Shown here piece after piece: positions 26,662 through 34,206 of a stretch of DNA of 64,000 bases (the stretch's first letter is position 1; each line of letters opens with the position of its first letter). The notes under the pieces were generated by a model that searched no databases, had not been told where the DNA came from, and was given only the letters and a program-made list of their open reading frames with translations. Origin of the DNA: Pseudopedobacter saltans DSM 12145 (GTDB lineage Bacteria; Bacteroidota; Bacteroidia; Sphingobacteriales; Sphingobacteriaceae); contig NC_015177.1 of the NCBI RefSeq assembly GCF_000190735.1, positions 1,178,001 to 1,242,000 on the forward strand. The letters run 5' to 3'. Position numbers and translations under genes: made by a program.

Positions 26662-27510
26662 ATGATATTAATAGCTGATAGCGGGTCTACAAAAACGAGT
26701 TGGTGCTTGTTAAAACAAGGTGAAGAACCTTTGAAATTTAATAGCGAAGGCTATAACCCTTATTATGTAGGCGCAGATTACATAGAACAATCTGTAAGAG
26801 CAAGTTTGCCCGAGTTGGTTTCCGCGACAGAAATAAATGAAGTTTATTTTTATGGAGCAGGCTGCAGCGCAGACAAAAGTCCCGTTGTAGTAGAGGCCCT
26901 AAAAAAGGTTTTTGTAAACGCGGGTATAGTAGAAGTAGAATCTGATTTACTGGCAGCAGCTAAGTCTGTTTTAGGGGATAGCGAAGGTTTTGTGGGTATA
27001 TTGGGTACCGGAACTAACAGTTGTATCTATGACGGCAAGAAAATAACTGATCAGGTAGATTCTTTAGGCTTTATTTTGGGAGATGAAGGGAGTGGGGCTT
27101 ACTTAGGAAAAAGTGTATTGATAGCTTATGTCAGAGGATATATGCCTGCTGATCTAAAATCCAAATTCGATAAGGAATTTAATCTATCCTCAGCTGAAAT
27201 AATCAGTAAGATATATACCGAGCCGTTGCCTAATCGATTCAGTGCCACGTTCAGCAAATTTGTAGGAGATAATATCGATCACCTATTTATTCAACAATTG
27301 GTAAAGAAATCTTTCAGAGATTTTTTTACAAATATTGTGTCCTATTATCCTCACTTCAGTAAATATTCTTTCAATTGTGTAGGATCTGTAGCTTATACTT
27401 ATTTGCCTTATTTAGAAGAAGTAGCGAGCGAATTTAATATGTCCATCGGACAGATCATAAGAAATCCACTAAGTGGTTTGGTTAAGTATCATGATCGCCA
27501 GTGCTGTTAA
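26662..27510 (+). CDS. BadF/BadG-type ATPase, probable N-acetylglucosamine kinase
   Basis: A 282-residue ASKHA-fold sugar kinase. The phosphate-1 loop is ILIADSGSTKTSW (residues 2-14), the phosphate-2 region is GILGTGTNSCIYDG near 115, and FILGDEGSGAYLGK near 135 matches N-acetylglucosamine kinase-like proteins of the BadF/BadG family. It would phosphorylate incoming GlcNAc (or another amino sugar) at O6 for NagB-LmbE. It has its own terminator and is divergent from the ROK gene. Substrate is inferred from context; cytosolic. Confidence 0.85.
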   Translation: MILIADSGSTKTSWCLLKQGEEPLKFNSEGYNPYYVGADYIEQSVRASLPELVSATEINEVYFYGAGCSADKSPVVVEALKKVFVNAGIVEVESDLLAAAKSVLGDSEGFVGILGTGTNSCIYDGKKITDQVDSLGFILGDEGSGAYLGKSVLIAYVRGYMPADLKSKFDKEFNLSSAEIISKIYTEPLPNRFSATFSKFVGDNIDHLFIQQLVKKSFRDFFTNIVSYYPHFSKYSFNCVGSVAYTYLPYLEEVASEFNMSIGQIIRNPLSGLVKYHDRQCC

Positions 27511-27540
27511 TTAGCACCGGCTTTCTGATACGAAGATTTT

Positions 27541-27570
27541 GAAGAGGGAACTAAGGTACCCTCTTTTTTA
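27541..27570 (+). terminator. Intrinsic terminator after the kinase gene
   Basis: The arms GAGGG and CCCTC (extended to AGAGGGA / TACCCTCT) with a short loop are followed by TTTTTT, 31 bases beyond the stop codon. It also overlaps the 3' end of the convergent phosphatase-like gene. Confidence 0.75.
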
Positions 27571-28143
27571 TTTGATATTATTTTTATTGATGTTGATAAA
27601 TGAAATTAAAAAGGTATTAGATTTATTGTCATATTTCAGCTTAGATATACTTCCATGGTCTATTTCTAAAACCCCAATGTTCTTAAGGGATACTTTCAAA
27701 CATTGCAGAATAATAAATCTGATAATATTGGGACTGGTGATTACGACATAAGACCCGGAGCGCGAAGCAATTTTCTTTAGCCCTTTACGAATTCTTTTTT
27801 TTACATCGTTTATATTTTCCCCGTTAGGAAATCCTTTTTCAATATAATCGAGATATTCATTTTTTGATATCTTACTGGCGGAGTATAGTTCAAAATCTCC
27901 CAGATTAATTTCTGAAAAATTATCATCCACAATATACTTGTCTTTACTGATAGATGAAGCTAGTTTAATGCATCTCCTTGAAGAATTTGTGATATATGTT
28001 ATTGGTTCTCCCAAAGGAGAGAGGATATCCGACAGCCAGGAAAACGTATTGGTGAAGTTCTCCTCCAACGGAAGATCGCTTTGGCCCAAGAGTACCTGAT
28101 TAGGATTATATACCTCGGTATGCGATAATAGATAAATATCCAT
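27568..28143 (-). CDS. Degenerate histidine-phosphatase (CobC/phosphoglycerate mutase-like) protein
   Basis: A 191-residue member of the histidine phosphatase superfamily, closest in pattern to alpha-ribazole phosphatase: YLLSHTEV at the N-terminus, GQSDLPL near 20, SSRRC near 54-58, EINLGDFE near 78-85. Two core residues are changed: the RHT/RHG arginine is Ser7 (nucleophile His8 kept), and the second catalytic His, normally in VVTHGG, is Ser137 in VITSPN. Phosphohydrolase activity is therefore doubtful. No cobalamin-synthesis neighbours are present. It may be a pseudoenzyme with a binding role, or a decaying gene; the frame is intact. Confidence 0.7.
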   Translation of the reverse strand: MDIYLLSHTEVYNPNQVLLGQSDLPLEENFTNTFSWLSDILSPLGEPITYITNSSRRCIKLASSISKDKYIVDDNFSEINLGDFELYSASKISKNEYLDYIEKGFPNGENINDVKKRIRKGLKKIASRSGSYVVITSPNIIRFIILQCLKVSLKNIGVLEIDHGSISKLKYDNKSNTFLISFININKNNIK

Positions 28144-28379
28144 ATTAATTAAGAGTTCGAAATAATATTTTGCTTAAATTCAGTACAGAATATTATTTTG
28201 TTGATTTTTTTAATAAACGATATATCAATTAGTTATGTGTTTTATATAAATAACTATTTCATTATAAAGACTGTAAATAATCAAGCTTATTCTGTTTTGA
28301 ACCAAATTAAATATTGAAACATGATTTATTGCTATATATAGTGCTAATATAAAGCAAGTTATGTTGATGTGTTAAAGTT

Positions 28380-28625
28380 TTAATTGTGTTTTTTATAGGC
28401 TATAATAAAATCCTCCCTCATGGCGTCAAACCTGTCGGCAACTTTATTAATAAACTCCTCATCCAATATTTCAAATACACTGTCTATTCCTTTTATTAAA
28501 TCCATCTCAGCTAGTTTGAAAGTTTGTTCCAATGTACCTTGCTCGAACTTTATGATGTATTTCATGTTCATGGAAAAAATGGATATTTTACATTTGGGAT
28601 GTGGTAATTCTGCAACTACTCTCAT
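28380..28625 (-). CDS. Small uncharacterised protein, 81 residues
   Basis: Starts at the ATG at 28625 (MRVVAELPHPKCKISIF). The longer in-frame start at 28694 is rejected because its leader would run through the terminator of the neighbouring peptidase gene. The protein reads as a short beta-hairpin (MKYIIKFEQGTLEQTFKL) followed by a charged helix (DEEFINKVADRFDAMRED). I believe similar short proteins occur in other Bacteroidota, but no function is known to me. No signal peptide or membrane helix. Confidence 0.65.
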   Translation of the reverse strand: MRVVAELPHPKCKISIFSMNMKYIIKFEQGTLEQTFKLAEMDLIKGIDSVFEILDEEFINKVADRFDAMREDFIIAYKKHN

Positions 28626-28660
28626 GATAATATTATATATATTTAAAGGGTAATAAAAAA

Positions 28661-28680
28661 GGTTGGCAAAAAAGCCAACC
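28661..28680 (-). terminator. Intrinsic terminator after the S46 peptidase gene
   Basis: A perfect 7-bp GC-containing stem GGTTGGC / GCCAACC with an A-rich loop is followed on the minus strand by TTTTTTATTA. It lies 30 bases beyond the peptidase stop. Confidence 0.85.
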
Positions 28681-28709
28681 TGCAAATATTTCAAAAAAAA
28701 TCTGATAAA

Positions 28710-30878
28710 TTAAATTCCAAGTTCTTCCAAAACAGCATTAGCCTTGTCTATCTTTTCTGCTACCCAAAGAACATATCTTATATCTACCCCAATAGACCTG
28801 CTATAATCTGGACTCCATGCAAAATCATTTATAGTAGCTTCGTAGGTCCGGTCGAAATTGACACCTATTAATTCACCCTTTGCATTAAAAATTGGAGATC
28901 CAGAATTACCTCCGGTGGTATCCATGTTATAAAGGAAACATACAGGAACACTATTAAGCTCATCCATTTTATAATTTCCAAAGTCGCCGTTCTCCCAAAG
29001 TTCCTTTATTTTGGGGTTATACTCAAAATCTTCCAACCCTGATCTGCCTTTTTCTATAATCCCTTTTAAAGAAGAAAAAGGTTTCATATAAGAAGCATCA
29101 ACAGGAGAGTAGCCTAAAATATTTCCATAAGTTAGTCGTATAGTACTATTTGCGTCAGGTACGAAAGATGCATTCTGATATTTTTCCTTGACAGTTACAT
29201 AATCAGCCATGAGTTTATTTAAAGTAGCGTCCCTGCGCTCTACTGCATTTTTATTAAAGTCACTTGCAGTTTTTAGCTCCGCTTCGAAATCTAACAGCGC
29301 ATCGTTATAAGAAACCAGCGAATTTGCATCTCTGAAAACGCCGGAAAACAGACTGTTCTTGTCCTTTATCCTGGTGTAAGAAAAAACATTATTAATAAAC
29401 CTTTCAGCATCCTCCAGCTGATTAAATCCCGTAAGTTTGCTTTCTATAAACCTTAGCTTTTGATTGCTTGGTAGTTTTGTAGCCCTTTCAAGCATATTCA
29501 GGAATAATGCCCTGTCAACCTCATAATCGTAAGATTTATAAATCTCATCTAAATCATTCTTTACCGAATCCACGTTTTTTTCATAGAAACTATTCCTTTT
29601 GTCAATTGGTAAAACTTCAATATCCCTTTTAAAGCTATTTACTTTTTGAGCCAGCCTCAGAAGACTTGTAGATCTGTAAATCTGCTCGAACCAAAGATCA
29701 GTATATGCATTTGTATTAATCTCCCGGTAAAGAGCTTCGATATCACGCATTAAATTACCATACTGGGCTTTCAGCACTTTATTCCCATTGATATACTGTG
29801 CTAGATTTTCATCCTCTTTGCGTTTTTGTGTTAACAAATCGATATTGCCCAAACCTTTAAGTTTCCCTTGATAGTTTTTCATCACATTCGCGTTTCGTTT
29901 AATTCTGGTCGAAAGTGAAAGCTCAACATTGCGACCTTTTTCTTTGCCAACTTTAAGCATTTGTGCATTTTGGAATCCGTATAATTCAGACACGTAAGGA
30001 AGCAAAAACTGCTGCTGATAAGAGATATACTGAGCCGGTCTATGTCTGAAAGTTTTACCCGGATATCCCAGTATAAATGCAAAATCATTTTCCTTTATCC
30101 CTTCAGGATTTATCTTAATAAACTTTTTTGGCTCATAAGGAACATTATCTTTCGAATAGGTAGCAGAAGAACCGTCTGGAGCCACATAAGCTCTCATAAA
30201 AGAGAAATCGCCTGTATGCCTTGGCCAAACCCAGTTATCAGTTTCCCCGCCAAATTCCCCTATATTTTGTTGAGGGATATATACCAGACGGACATCTTTA
30301 ATAATTTTGTATCTGAACAGCACATAGGTTCTACCTATAAACATTTCAGAAATTTCGGCCTTAATACCCGGATCTTCATTTTCAGCCCGTTTTTCTATCT
30401 CTTTAATCTTATTTTTAATAGCATTAAGACGCTGATTATAATCTTTTATCCCAGTGGTTGCAGCCAGTATCTCCTGAGAAACATCCTGATAAGATTGAGT
30501 GATTCTCGCAGTAAGGCCTTTTGCTTCTATTTCCTGTTCTTTCGCGTTAGCCACAAAACCGTTTTTCAAATAATCTTTATCCTTTGTACTGGCCTCCTGA
30601 ACTGCTGAAAAAGCACAATGGTGATTGGTGATAATTAATCCCTGACCAGACACAAATGAACCTGTACAACCGCCCACATTCACCAGGGCATCAATCAGGC
30701 TAATACTATCCGGATTGAATATTTCTTTTTGCGGTATCAATAAACCGGATTTTGCAAGATCTAATTTGGATAATTCACTAAGCGGGAACATCCCTTCATC
30801 CAATTTATTGGAACTAAAACCACTAACAGCGATAAATGACAAACATGATGTAATAGCAAAAAACTTCTTAAACTGCAT
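28710..30878 (-). CDS. S46 family dipeptidyl-peptidase, DPP11-like
   Basis: A 722-residue exported serine peptidase with signal peptide 1-22. The chymotrypsin-like triad is visible: His in IITNHHCAFSA near residue 88, Asp in GGETDNWVWPRHTGDF near 235, Ser659 in GGNSGSPIF. The S1-determining residue 18 after the Ser is Arg677 (GVNFDR), which in characterised enzymes marks DPP11 (cuts after Asp/Glu dipeptides) as opposed to Gly in DPP7. It releases dipeptides from extracellular peptides in the periplasm for use as carbon and nitrogen. Single-gene unit. Confidence 0.93.
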   Translation of the reverse strand: MQFKKFFAITSCLSFIAVSGFSSNKLDEGMFPLSELSKLDLAKSGLLIPQKEIFNPDSISLIDALVNVGGCTGSFVSGQGLIITNHHCAFSAVQEASTKDKDYLKNGFVANAKEQEIEAKGLTARITQSYQDVSQEILAATTGIKDYNQRLNAIKNKIKEIEKRAENEDPGIKAEISEMFIGRTYVLFRYKIIKDVRLVYIPQQNIGEFGGETDNWVWPRHTGDFSFMRAYVAPDGSSATYSKDNVPYEPKKFIKINPEGIKENDFAFILGYPGKTFRHRPAQYISYQQQFLLPYVSELYGFQNAQMLKVGKEKGRNVELSLSTRIKRNANVMKNYQGKLKGLGNIDLLTQKRKEDENLAQYINGNKVLKAQYGNLMRDIEALYREINTNAYTDLWFEQIYRSTSLLRLAQKVNSFKRDIEVLPIDKRNSFYEKNVDSVKNDLDEIYKSYDYEVDRALFLNMLERATKLPSNQKLRFIESKLTGFNQLEDAERFINNVFSYTRIKDKNSLFSGVFRDANSLVSYNDALLDFEAELKTASDFNKNAVERRDATLNKLMADYVTVKEKYQNASFVPDANSTIRLTYGNILGYSPVDASYMKPFSSLKGIIEKGRSGLEDFEYNPKIKELWENGDFGNYKMDELNSVPVCFLYNMDTTGGNSGSPIFNAKGELIGVNFDRTYEATINDFAWSPDYSRSIGVDIRYVLWVAEKIDKANAVLEELGI

Positions 30879-31269
30879 GGTAAAATCTTTAAAAAACCGA
30901 AAATTACGTAAAATAAGCTAAATAGGACCTAAGTGTCACATTTTGTTTACTTGTGGCAGCGAATAGTGTTAAGTATTTAGCTTCAGGTATCAACATTGAG
31001 GCACTGAGTTTAAGTCTTTCTTCCCAATCGTCATTGTTATCTTATTTATCTATTTGTGTTATCGTCCTTAAATACTAATATTTCTTACATCGCATTAAAA
31101 ATAAGCTGTATCCTATTCGATCTAGATTCCAGACAGGTTTGAATCTGATTTGCTATAAACAGGGATTAAACTCGGATAAAATACGGATTAAACACGGGCA
31201 AAAAAGGGATATTTCCCCTCTTTTCTCCCTCTTTTATTCGTGTTTGTGACGTGTGTCCTATACTAGATT
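30879..31269. other. Intergenic region left of the IS element
   Basis: 391 bases without a supported gene. It holds an 11-bp tandem repeat (31163-31195) and ends in the target duplication of the IS. A frame open from 31170 across the pre-insertion junction lacks an ATG and is not recognised. Confidence 0.6.
31163..31195. repeat. Three tandem 11-bp units
   Basis: GGATTAAACTC, GGATAAAATAC, GGATTAAACAC follow each other with exact 11-base period (31163, 31174, 31185); a degenerate fourth unit GGGCAAAAAAG follows. Non-coding, 75 bases left of the IS. Eleven bases is close to one helical turn. Confidence 0.7.
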
Positions 31270-31287
31270 TACTTGACAAATTTGGAC
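31270..31287. repeat. IS left inverted repeat (orfB side)
   Basis: TACTTGACAAATTTGGAC; pairs with the right end at 15 of 18 positions. Confidence 0.85.
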
Positions 31288-31320
31288 GGTAATTACTAAT
31301 TTTGGTTTACAATTTATATT

Positions 31321-31372
31321 ATTTTCCCGATATTACTTTACACTAAATTTTATTTTCCTGATTTCACTTTAC
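31321..31372. repeat. Two 21-bp subterminal direct repeats in the IS
   Basis: Copies at 31321-31341 and 31352-31372 match at 18 of 21 bases, 31 bases apart, and each ends in ACTTTAC, the same heptamer found at the IS right terminus. The second overlaps the orfB stop region. They may be transposase-binding sites; that is inference. Confidence 0.55.
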
Positions 31373-32220
31373 CATGCATTACTTGATGCATGTTTTGCTT
31401 GTGGTGTTTGAAGCTGGCAAGAGAAGTGGGGTCTGATCTGGTTATAACTGATAATTGCGTTTTCTACTGCATCTTTAGCTTTTTGGTATGAGTCAAAAGA
31501 TTGGTATAGATTAAATTCTTGTTTTAAAATACCATTCACCCGCTCTGCGATAGCATTATCATAAGGGCTTCCATTTTGCGTCATGCTAATTTGTACATTT
31601 TGGCTGATCAATAATTGGACATAATCGTCACAGCAGTATTGAATTCCCCTGTCAGAGTGATGAATAAGAGGTCTTTTGGGGTATAATCTTGATTTTAACG
31701 CCATCTGAAATGCTTTTATGCATCCTTCTGCTTTTAAGTTTCGACTTAAGTTATAACCTACAATTTTTCTTGAATAAGCATCTGTAATCAAACTAAGATA
31801 GATAAAACCTTTTTTTGTTTTTAAATAGGTAATATCGCTCACCCATATTTCTTCTGCCATTATAGCTTTACGTCTTTGCACCAGATCCGGCCATTTCTTA
31901 AAATGATGAAAGGAATTGGTCGTTCTGGCATATAATCTCCGGGGCTTAACCAGCAAATTATTTTCCTTTAATAAGCAGAAAAAAGCATCTCTTCCCATCG
32001 AAATCTGATGAGCAGATAGGAATTTTTGCAGCATGGAGTGCATCTTAAGGCCGCCGATGTGGGGCAATTCACTTTTTATTTGTCGAACCTGTTCTATCAC
32101 TAAAGTTCTTTGTAGTTGTTTCTGTCCCTTATTTTCAGCTAGCTGATACCAACCTTGACGACTTTTACCAAACAAAGCACAAATTGTTGTTAGGGAAATT
32201 TCATGATATATTTCTTTCAT
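31369..32220 (-). CDS. IS3-family transposase OrfB (DDE integrase domain)
   Basis: 283 residues with an N-terminal HTH_21-type region and a retroviral-integrase-like catalytic core. The DDE residues are visible in VSDITYLKTKKG, HHSDRGIQYC and AIAERVNGILKQEF, with the K/R seven residues past the Glu. The active transposase is expected to be the OrfAB fusion made by -1 frameshifting on AAAAAAG at 32244-32250: the OrfB frame is open upstream from the slip site through KAWYQTVGQ into MKEIYHE. Catalyses copy-out-paste-in transposition. Confidence 0.95.
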   Translation of the reverse strand: MKEIYHEISLTTICALFGKSRQGWYQLAENKGQKQLQRTLVIEQVRQIKSELPHIGGLKMHSMLQKFLSAHQISMGRDAFFCLLKENNLLVKPRRLYARTTNSFHHFKKWPDLVQRRKAIMAEEIWVSDITYLKTKKGFIYLSLITDAYSRKIVGYNLSRNLKAEGCIKAFQMALKSRLYPKRPLIHHSDRGIQYCCDDYVQLLISQNVQISMTQNGSPYDNAIAERVNGILKQEFNLYQSFDSYQKAKDAVENAIISYNQIRPHFSCQLQTPQAKHASSNAW

Positions 32221-32225
32221 TTGTC

Positions 32226-32582
32226 CTACTGTTTGGTACCAGGCTTTTTTACAATATCTACCCCCATTTCCCGTTCGGCATTACGAATGAGCATTTCTAA
32301 TGCGGTGATCTTAAGTTTTGCCAACGCTAATTCCTCTTCAAGCTTAGCGGTGTTTGAGGGCGTTAATTCCGCAGGAGAACTTGTCTCTGGGGCTGGGTCA
32401 GGATGATGCTTATTGTACCACTTTACAAAGTAAAATACATTGTCTGAATTTAAATTGTATTTCTTGCCAACCTGACTGGCGCTATAGTCACCCAAAATAT
32501 ATTCTCGGGCAACTGCAATTTTAAAACTGTCTTCGAATAAAGGAGTACGACCTTTGCTCTTTCCTTTTCTTGGTTTTTCCAT
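32226..32582 (-). CDS. IS3-family transposase OrfA
   Basis: 118 residues: a helix-turn-helix (FKIAVAREYILGDYSASQVGKKYNLN, about residues 18-43) that binds the IS ends, and a C-terminal helix with heptad leucines (KLEEELALAKLKITALEMLI) suited to multimerisation. Basic N-terminus KPRKGKSKGR. The stop lies 5 bases from orfB, which is in the -1 frame. Confidence 0.93.
   Translation of the reverse strand: MEKPRKGKSKGRTPLFEDSFKIAVAREYILGDYSASQVGKKYNLNSDNVFYFVKWYNKHHPDPAPETSSPAELTPSNTAKLEEELALAKLKITALEMLIRNAEREMGVDIVKKPGTKQ
32244..32250 (-). promoter_or_regulatory. Programmed -1 frameshift site AAAAAAG
   Basis: On the minus strand the orfA codons GTA AAA AAG contain the A6G heptamer typical of IS3-family -1 slippage. 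After slipping, the frame is open into orfB without a stop. Confidence 0.8.
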
Positions 32583-32604
32583 TGTTCTTTAAAGTTAGGA
32601 TTTT

Positions 32605-32622
32605 GTCCAAACTTGTAAAGTG
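32605..32622. repeat. IS right inverted repeat (orfA side)
   Basis: Its reverse complement is CACTTTACAAGTTTGGAC, matching the left terminus with three mismatches. Confidence 0.85.
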
Positions 32623-32851
32623 GATTTAGGAACGGACAATCCATTACCCATTAGGGATATTGTTGAATCAGAAGATTATGGAATTTTACAGATAAGGAAG
32701 TTTTATGGCGTTGGCAATAGGACTAATAGAAATCGATTAATGTTCGATTTAGCTTCGAAATATCTTCAAACAGCTCACGCATCCAAAATAAAAGCATATC
32801 AGTTGTTAATAAATACTTCTATTCTTAAATACATATTAAATAGCTAATTCC

Positions 32852-32859
32852 TAATTTTG
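32852..32859 (+). promoter_or_regulatory. -7 box directly in front of msrC
   Basis: TAATTTTG matches TAnnTTTG and ends five bases before the ATG at 32865, again predicting a leaderless or near-leaderless message. Confidence 0.4.
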
Positions 32860-32864
32860 TAAAT

Positions 32865-33356
32865 ATGGCGCATGATTTAAAAGTGATAGATGCAGGAAAA
32901 CGTGAGCAGTATGAGTCATTATTCCCTCAACTCAAAGAGCTTGTCGCTTACGAAAGTGACATAATAGCTAATATGGGTAATATTGCTGCTGCTTTAAAAC
33001 AACAATTTGATTGGCTGTGGGTAGGTTTTTACTTAGTGAAGGATAACGAATTGGTGCTTGGCCCGTTTCAGGGACCTGTTGCCTGTACAAGAATATCGCC
33101 GGGAAAAGGAGTGTGCGGTACAAGTTGGACAAAAAGAGATACTATTATTGTAAAGGATGTAGATAATTTTCCCGGGCATATCGCTTGCAGCAGTTTATCA
33201 AAATCCGAAATTGTAGTTCCCATTTTTCAAAATGATATTGTTATAGGTGTTTTAGACGTAGACAGCGAAAACTTAAACCATTTTGACGAGGAAGATTCTG
33301 TTTGGTTGAATAAAATTGTTGAACTGATTTTTCCAAACAAACAAATAAATGATTAA
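32865..33356 (+). CDS. msrC: Free methionine-(R)-sulfoxide reductase (GAF domain)
   Basis: A 163-residue single GAF domain enzyme that reduces free methionine-(R)-sulfoxide with thioredoxin. The three catalytic cysteines are present at 74 (VACTRI), 84 (GVCGTSW) and 108 (HIACSS), with the same 10- and 24-residue spacing as the E. coli enzyme (84, 94, 118). Cytosolic. It overlaps the bestrophin gene by 8 bases and heads a four-gene operon. Confidence 0.95.
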   Translation: MAHDLKVIDAGKREQYESLFPQLKELVAYESDIIANMGNIAAALKQQFDWLWVGFYLVKDNELVLGPFQGPVACTRISPGKGVCGTSWTKRDTIIVKDVDNFPGHIACSSLSKSEIVVPIFQNDIVIGVLDVDSENLNHFDEEDSVWLNKIVELIFPNKQIND

Positions 33357-34206
33357 TTATAATCCGAAGGAATGGTTTACCTTCATTTTCCGATTTCATA
33401 AAGCAGATACCTTCCGAAAGCTTTTTCCATTAATGATAGCCGTAAGTTTGTATGGCTTTATATTAGCTTATCTGGAACTGGAATACTGGTCTTTAATCAA
33501 TAGCAGCTATGTAAAGAATTTAAGTTTGATGCATAGCGTTTTGGGGTTTGTAATTTCGCTATTATTGGTATTCAGAACAAATACGGCATATGACAGATGG
33601 TGGGAGGGCAGAAAGCAATGGGGTGCCTTGGTTAATGTGTCAAGAAATCTATCTATTAAGCTGGCAGGTTATTTAGAGGATGAATCTGACAGGTTATATT
33701 TATCTAAATTAATTCCGCTTTATGCCAGAACATTGCGTGGCCATTTAAGAGCCAATGTGAATAGCGACGAAATTAGTGACCTGGTTGAGATAGACAAGAC
33801 ACATATTCCAAATCAAATCGCACTACGTATCAGCGGAAGAATATTTGAATTGCATAAACAGCATAAAATAAGCTCAGAACAACTGATTATCTTAACTAAA
33901 GATATCGATGTATTTACAGATGTTTGTGGCGCATGCGAGCGAATTAAAAATACGCCGATTCCTTTTTCATACAACGTTTTTATAAAGAAGTTCATTTTCT
34001 TTTATGTGATGACATTACCAATAGGCTGGGTATTCAGTTTCGGTTACTTTGTGGTTCCAATTGTAGTTTTTGTTTTATATGTTTTTGCCAGTTTAGAGCT
34101 GATAGCGGAAGAAATTGAAGATCCATTTGGCTCCGACGCAAATGATTTGCCCTTGGATACAATGTGTAACAATATCGAAAAGCATGTGAAGGAGATCTTA
34201 AACTGA
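33349..34206 (+). CDS. Bestrophin family ion channel (UPF0187)
   Basis: A 285-residue inner-membrane protein with about four helices. The motif LVFRTNTAYDRWWEGRKQWGALVNVSRNL (residues about 68-96) is the strongly conserved bestrophin segment, and a second block IEDPFGSDANDLPLD near 260 matches the acidic cytosolic region. Bacterial members form pentameric channels, some cation-, some anion-conducting. It overlaps msrC by 8 bases and the next gene by 1 base (TGATG type), so translation is coupled. Confidence 0.93.
   Translation: MINYNPKEWFTFIFRFHKADTFRKLFPLMIAVSLYGFILAYLELEYWSLINSSYVKNLSLMHSVLGFVISLLLVFRTNTAYDRWWEGRKQWGALVNVSRNLSIKLAGYLEDESDRLYLSKLIPLYARTLRGHLRANVNSDEISDLVEIDKTHIPNQIALRISGRIFELHKQHKISSEQLIILTKDIDVFTDVCGACERIKNTPIPFSYNVFIKKFIFFYVMTLPIGWVFSFGYFVVPIVVFVLYVFASLELIAEEIEDPFGSDANDLPLDTMCNNIEKHVKEILN

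Larger units (their letters stand above)
31270..32622 (-). mobile_element. Complete IS3-family insertion sequence, 1353 bp
   Basis: Bounded by 18-bp imperfect inverted repeats (31270-31287 and 32605-32622; 15 of 18 matching, core TTTGGAC) and flanked by a 4-bp direct repeat GATT (31266-31269 and 32623-32626; the fifth base T also matches). It encodes orfA and orfB in the -1 relationship with an AAAAAAG slippery site. All parts look intact, so it is potentially active. It inserted into non-coding DNA between the S46 peptidase and msrC genes. Confidence 0.93.

Noticed and set aside
28144-28379. Possible small RNA or gene in A/T-rich gap
   Set aside because: No stem with loop and T-tract, no box motifs and no frame of useful length; only low-complexity A/T sequence.
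28626-28694. Longer N-terminus for the 81-residue protein
   Set aside because: The extension overlaps the S46 gene terminator and gives an unlikely hydrophobic leader.
30042-30608. 188-codon plus-strand frame
   Set aside because: Antisense to the well-supported S46 peptidase gene; Ile/Phe-rich composition is a shadow of the opposite strand.
32620-32847. 75-codon frame starting with GTG at the IS right end
   Set aside because: The start codon belongs to the IS terminus. In the pre-insertion sequence the frame extends left only to a stop at 31167 without an ATG and matches no family I know, so a disrupted gene is not supported.
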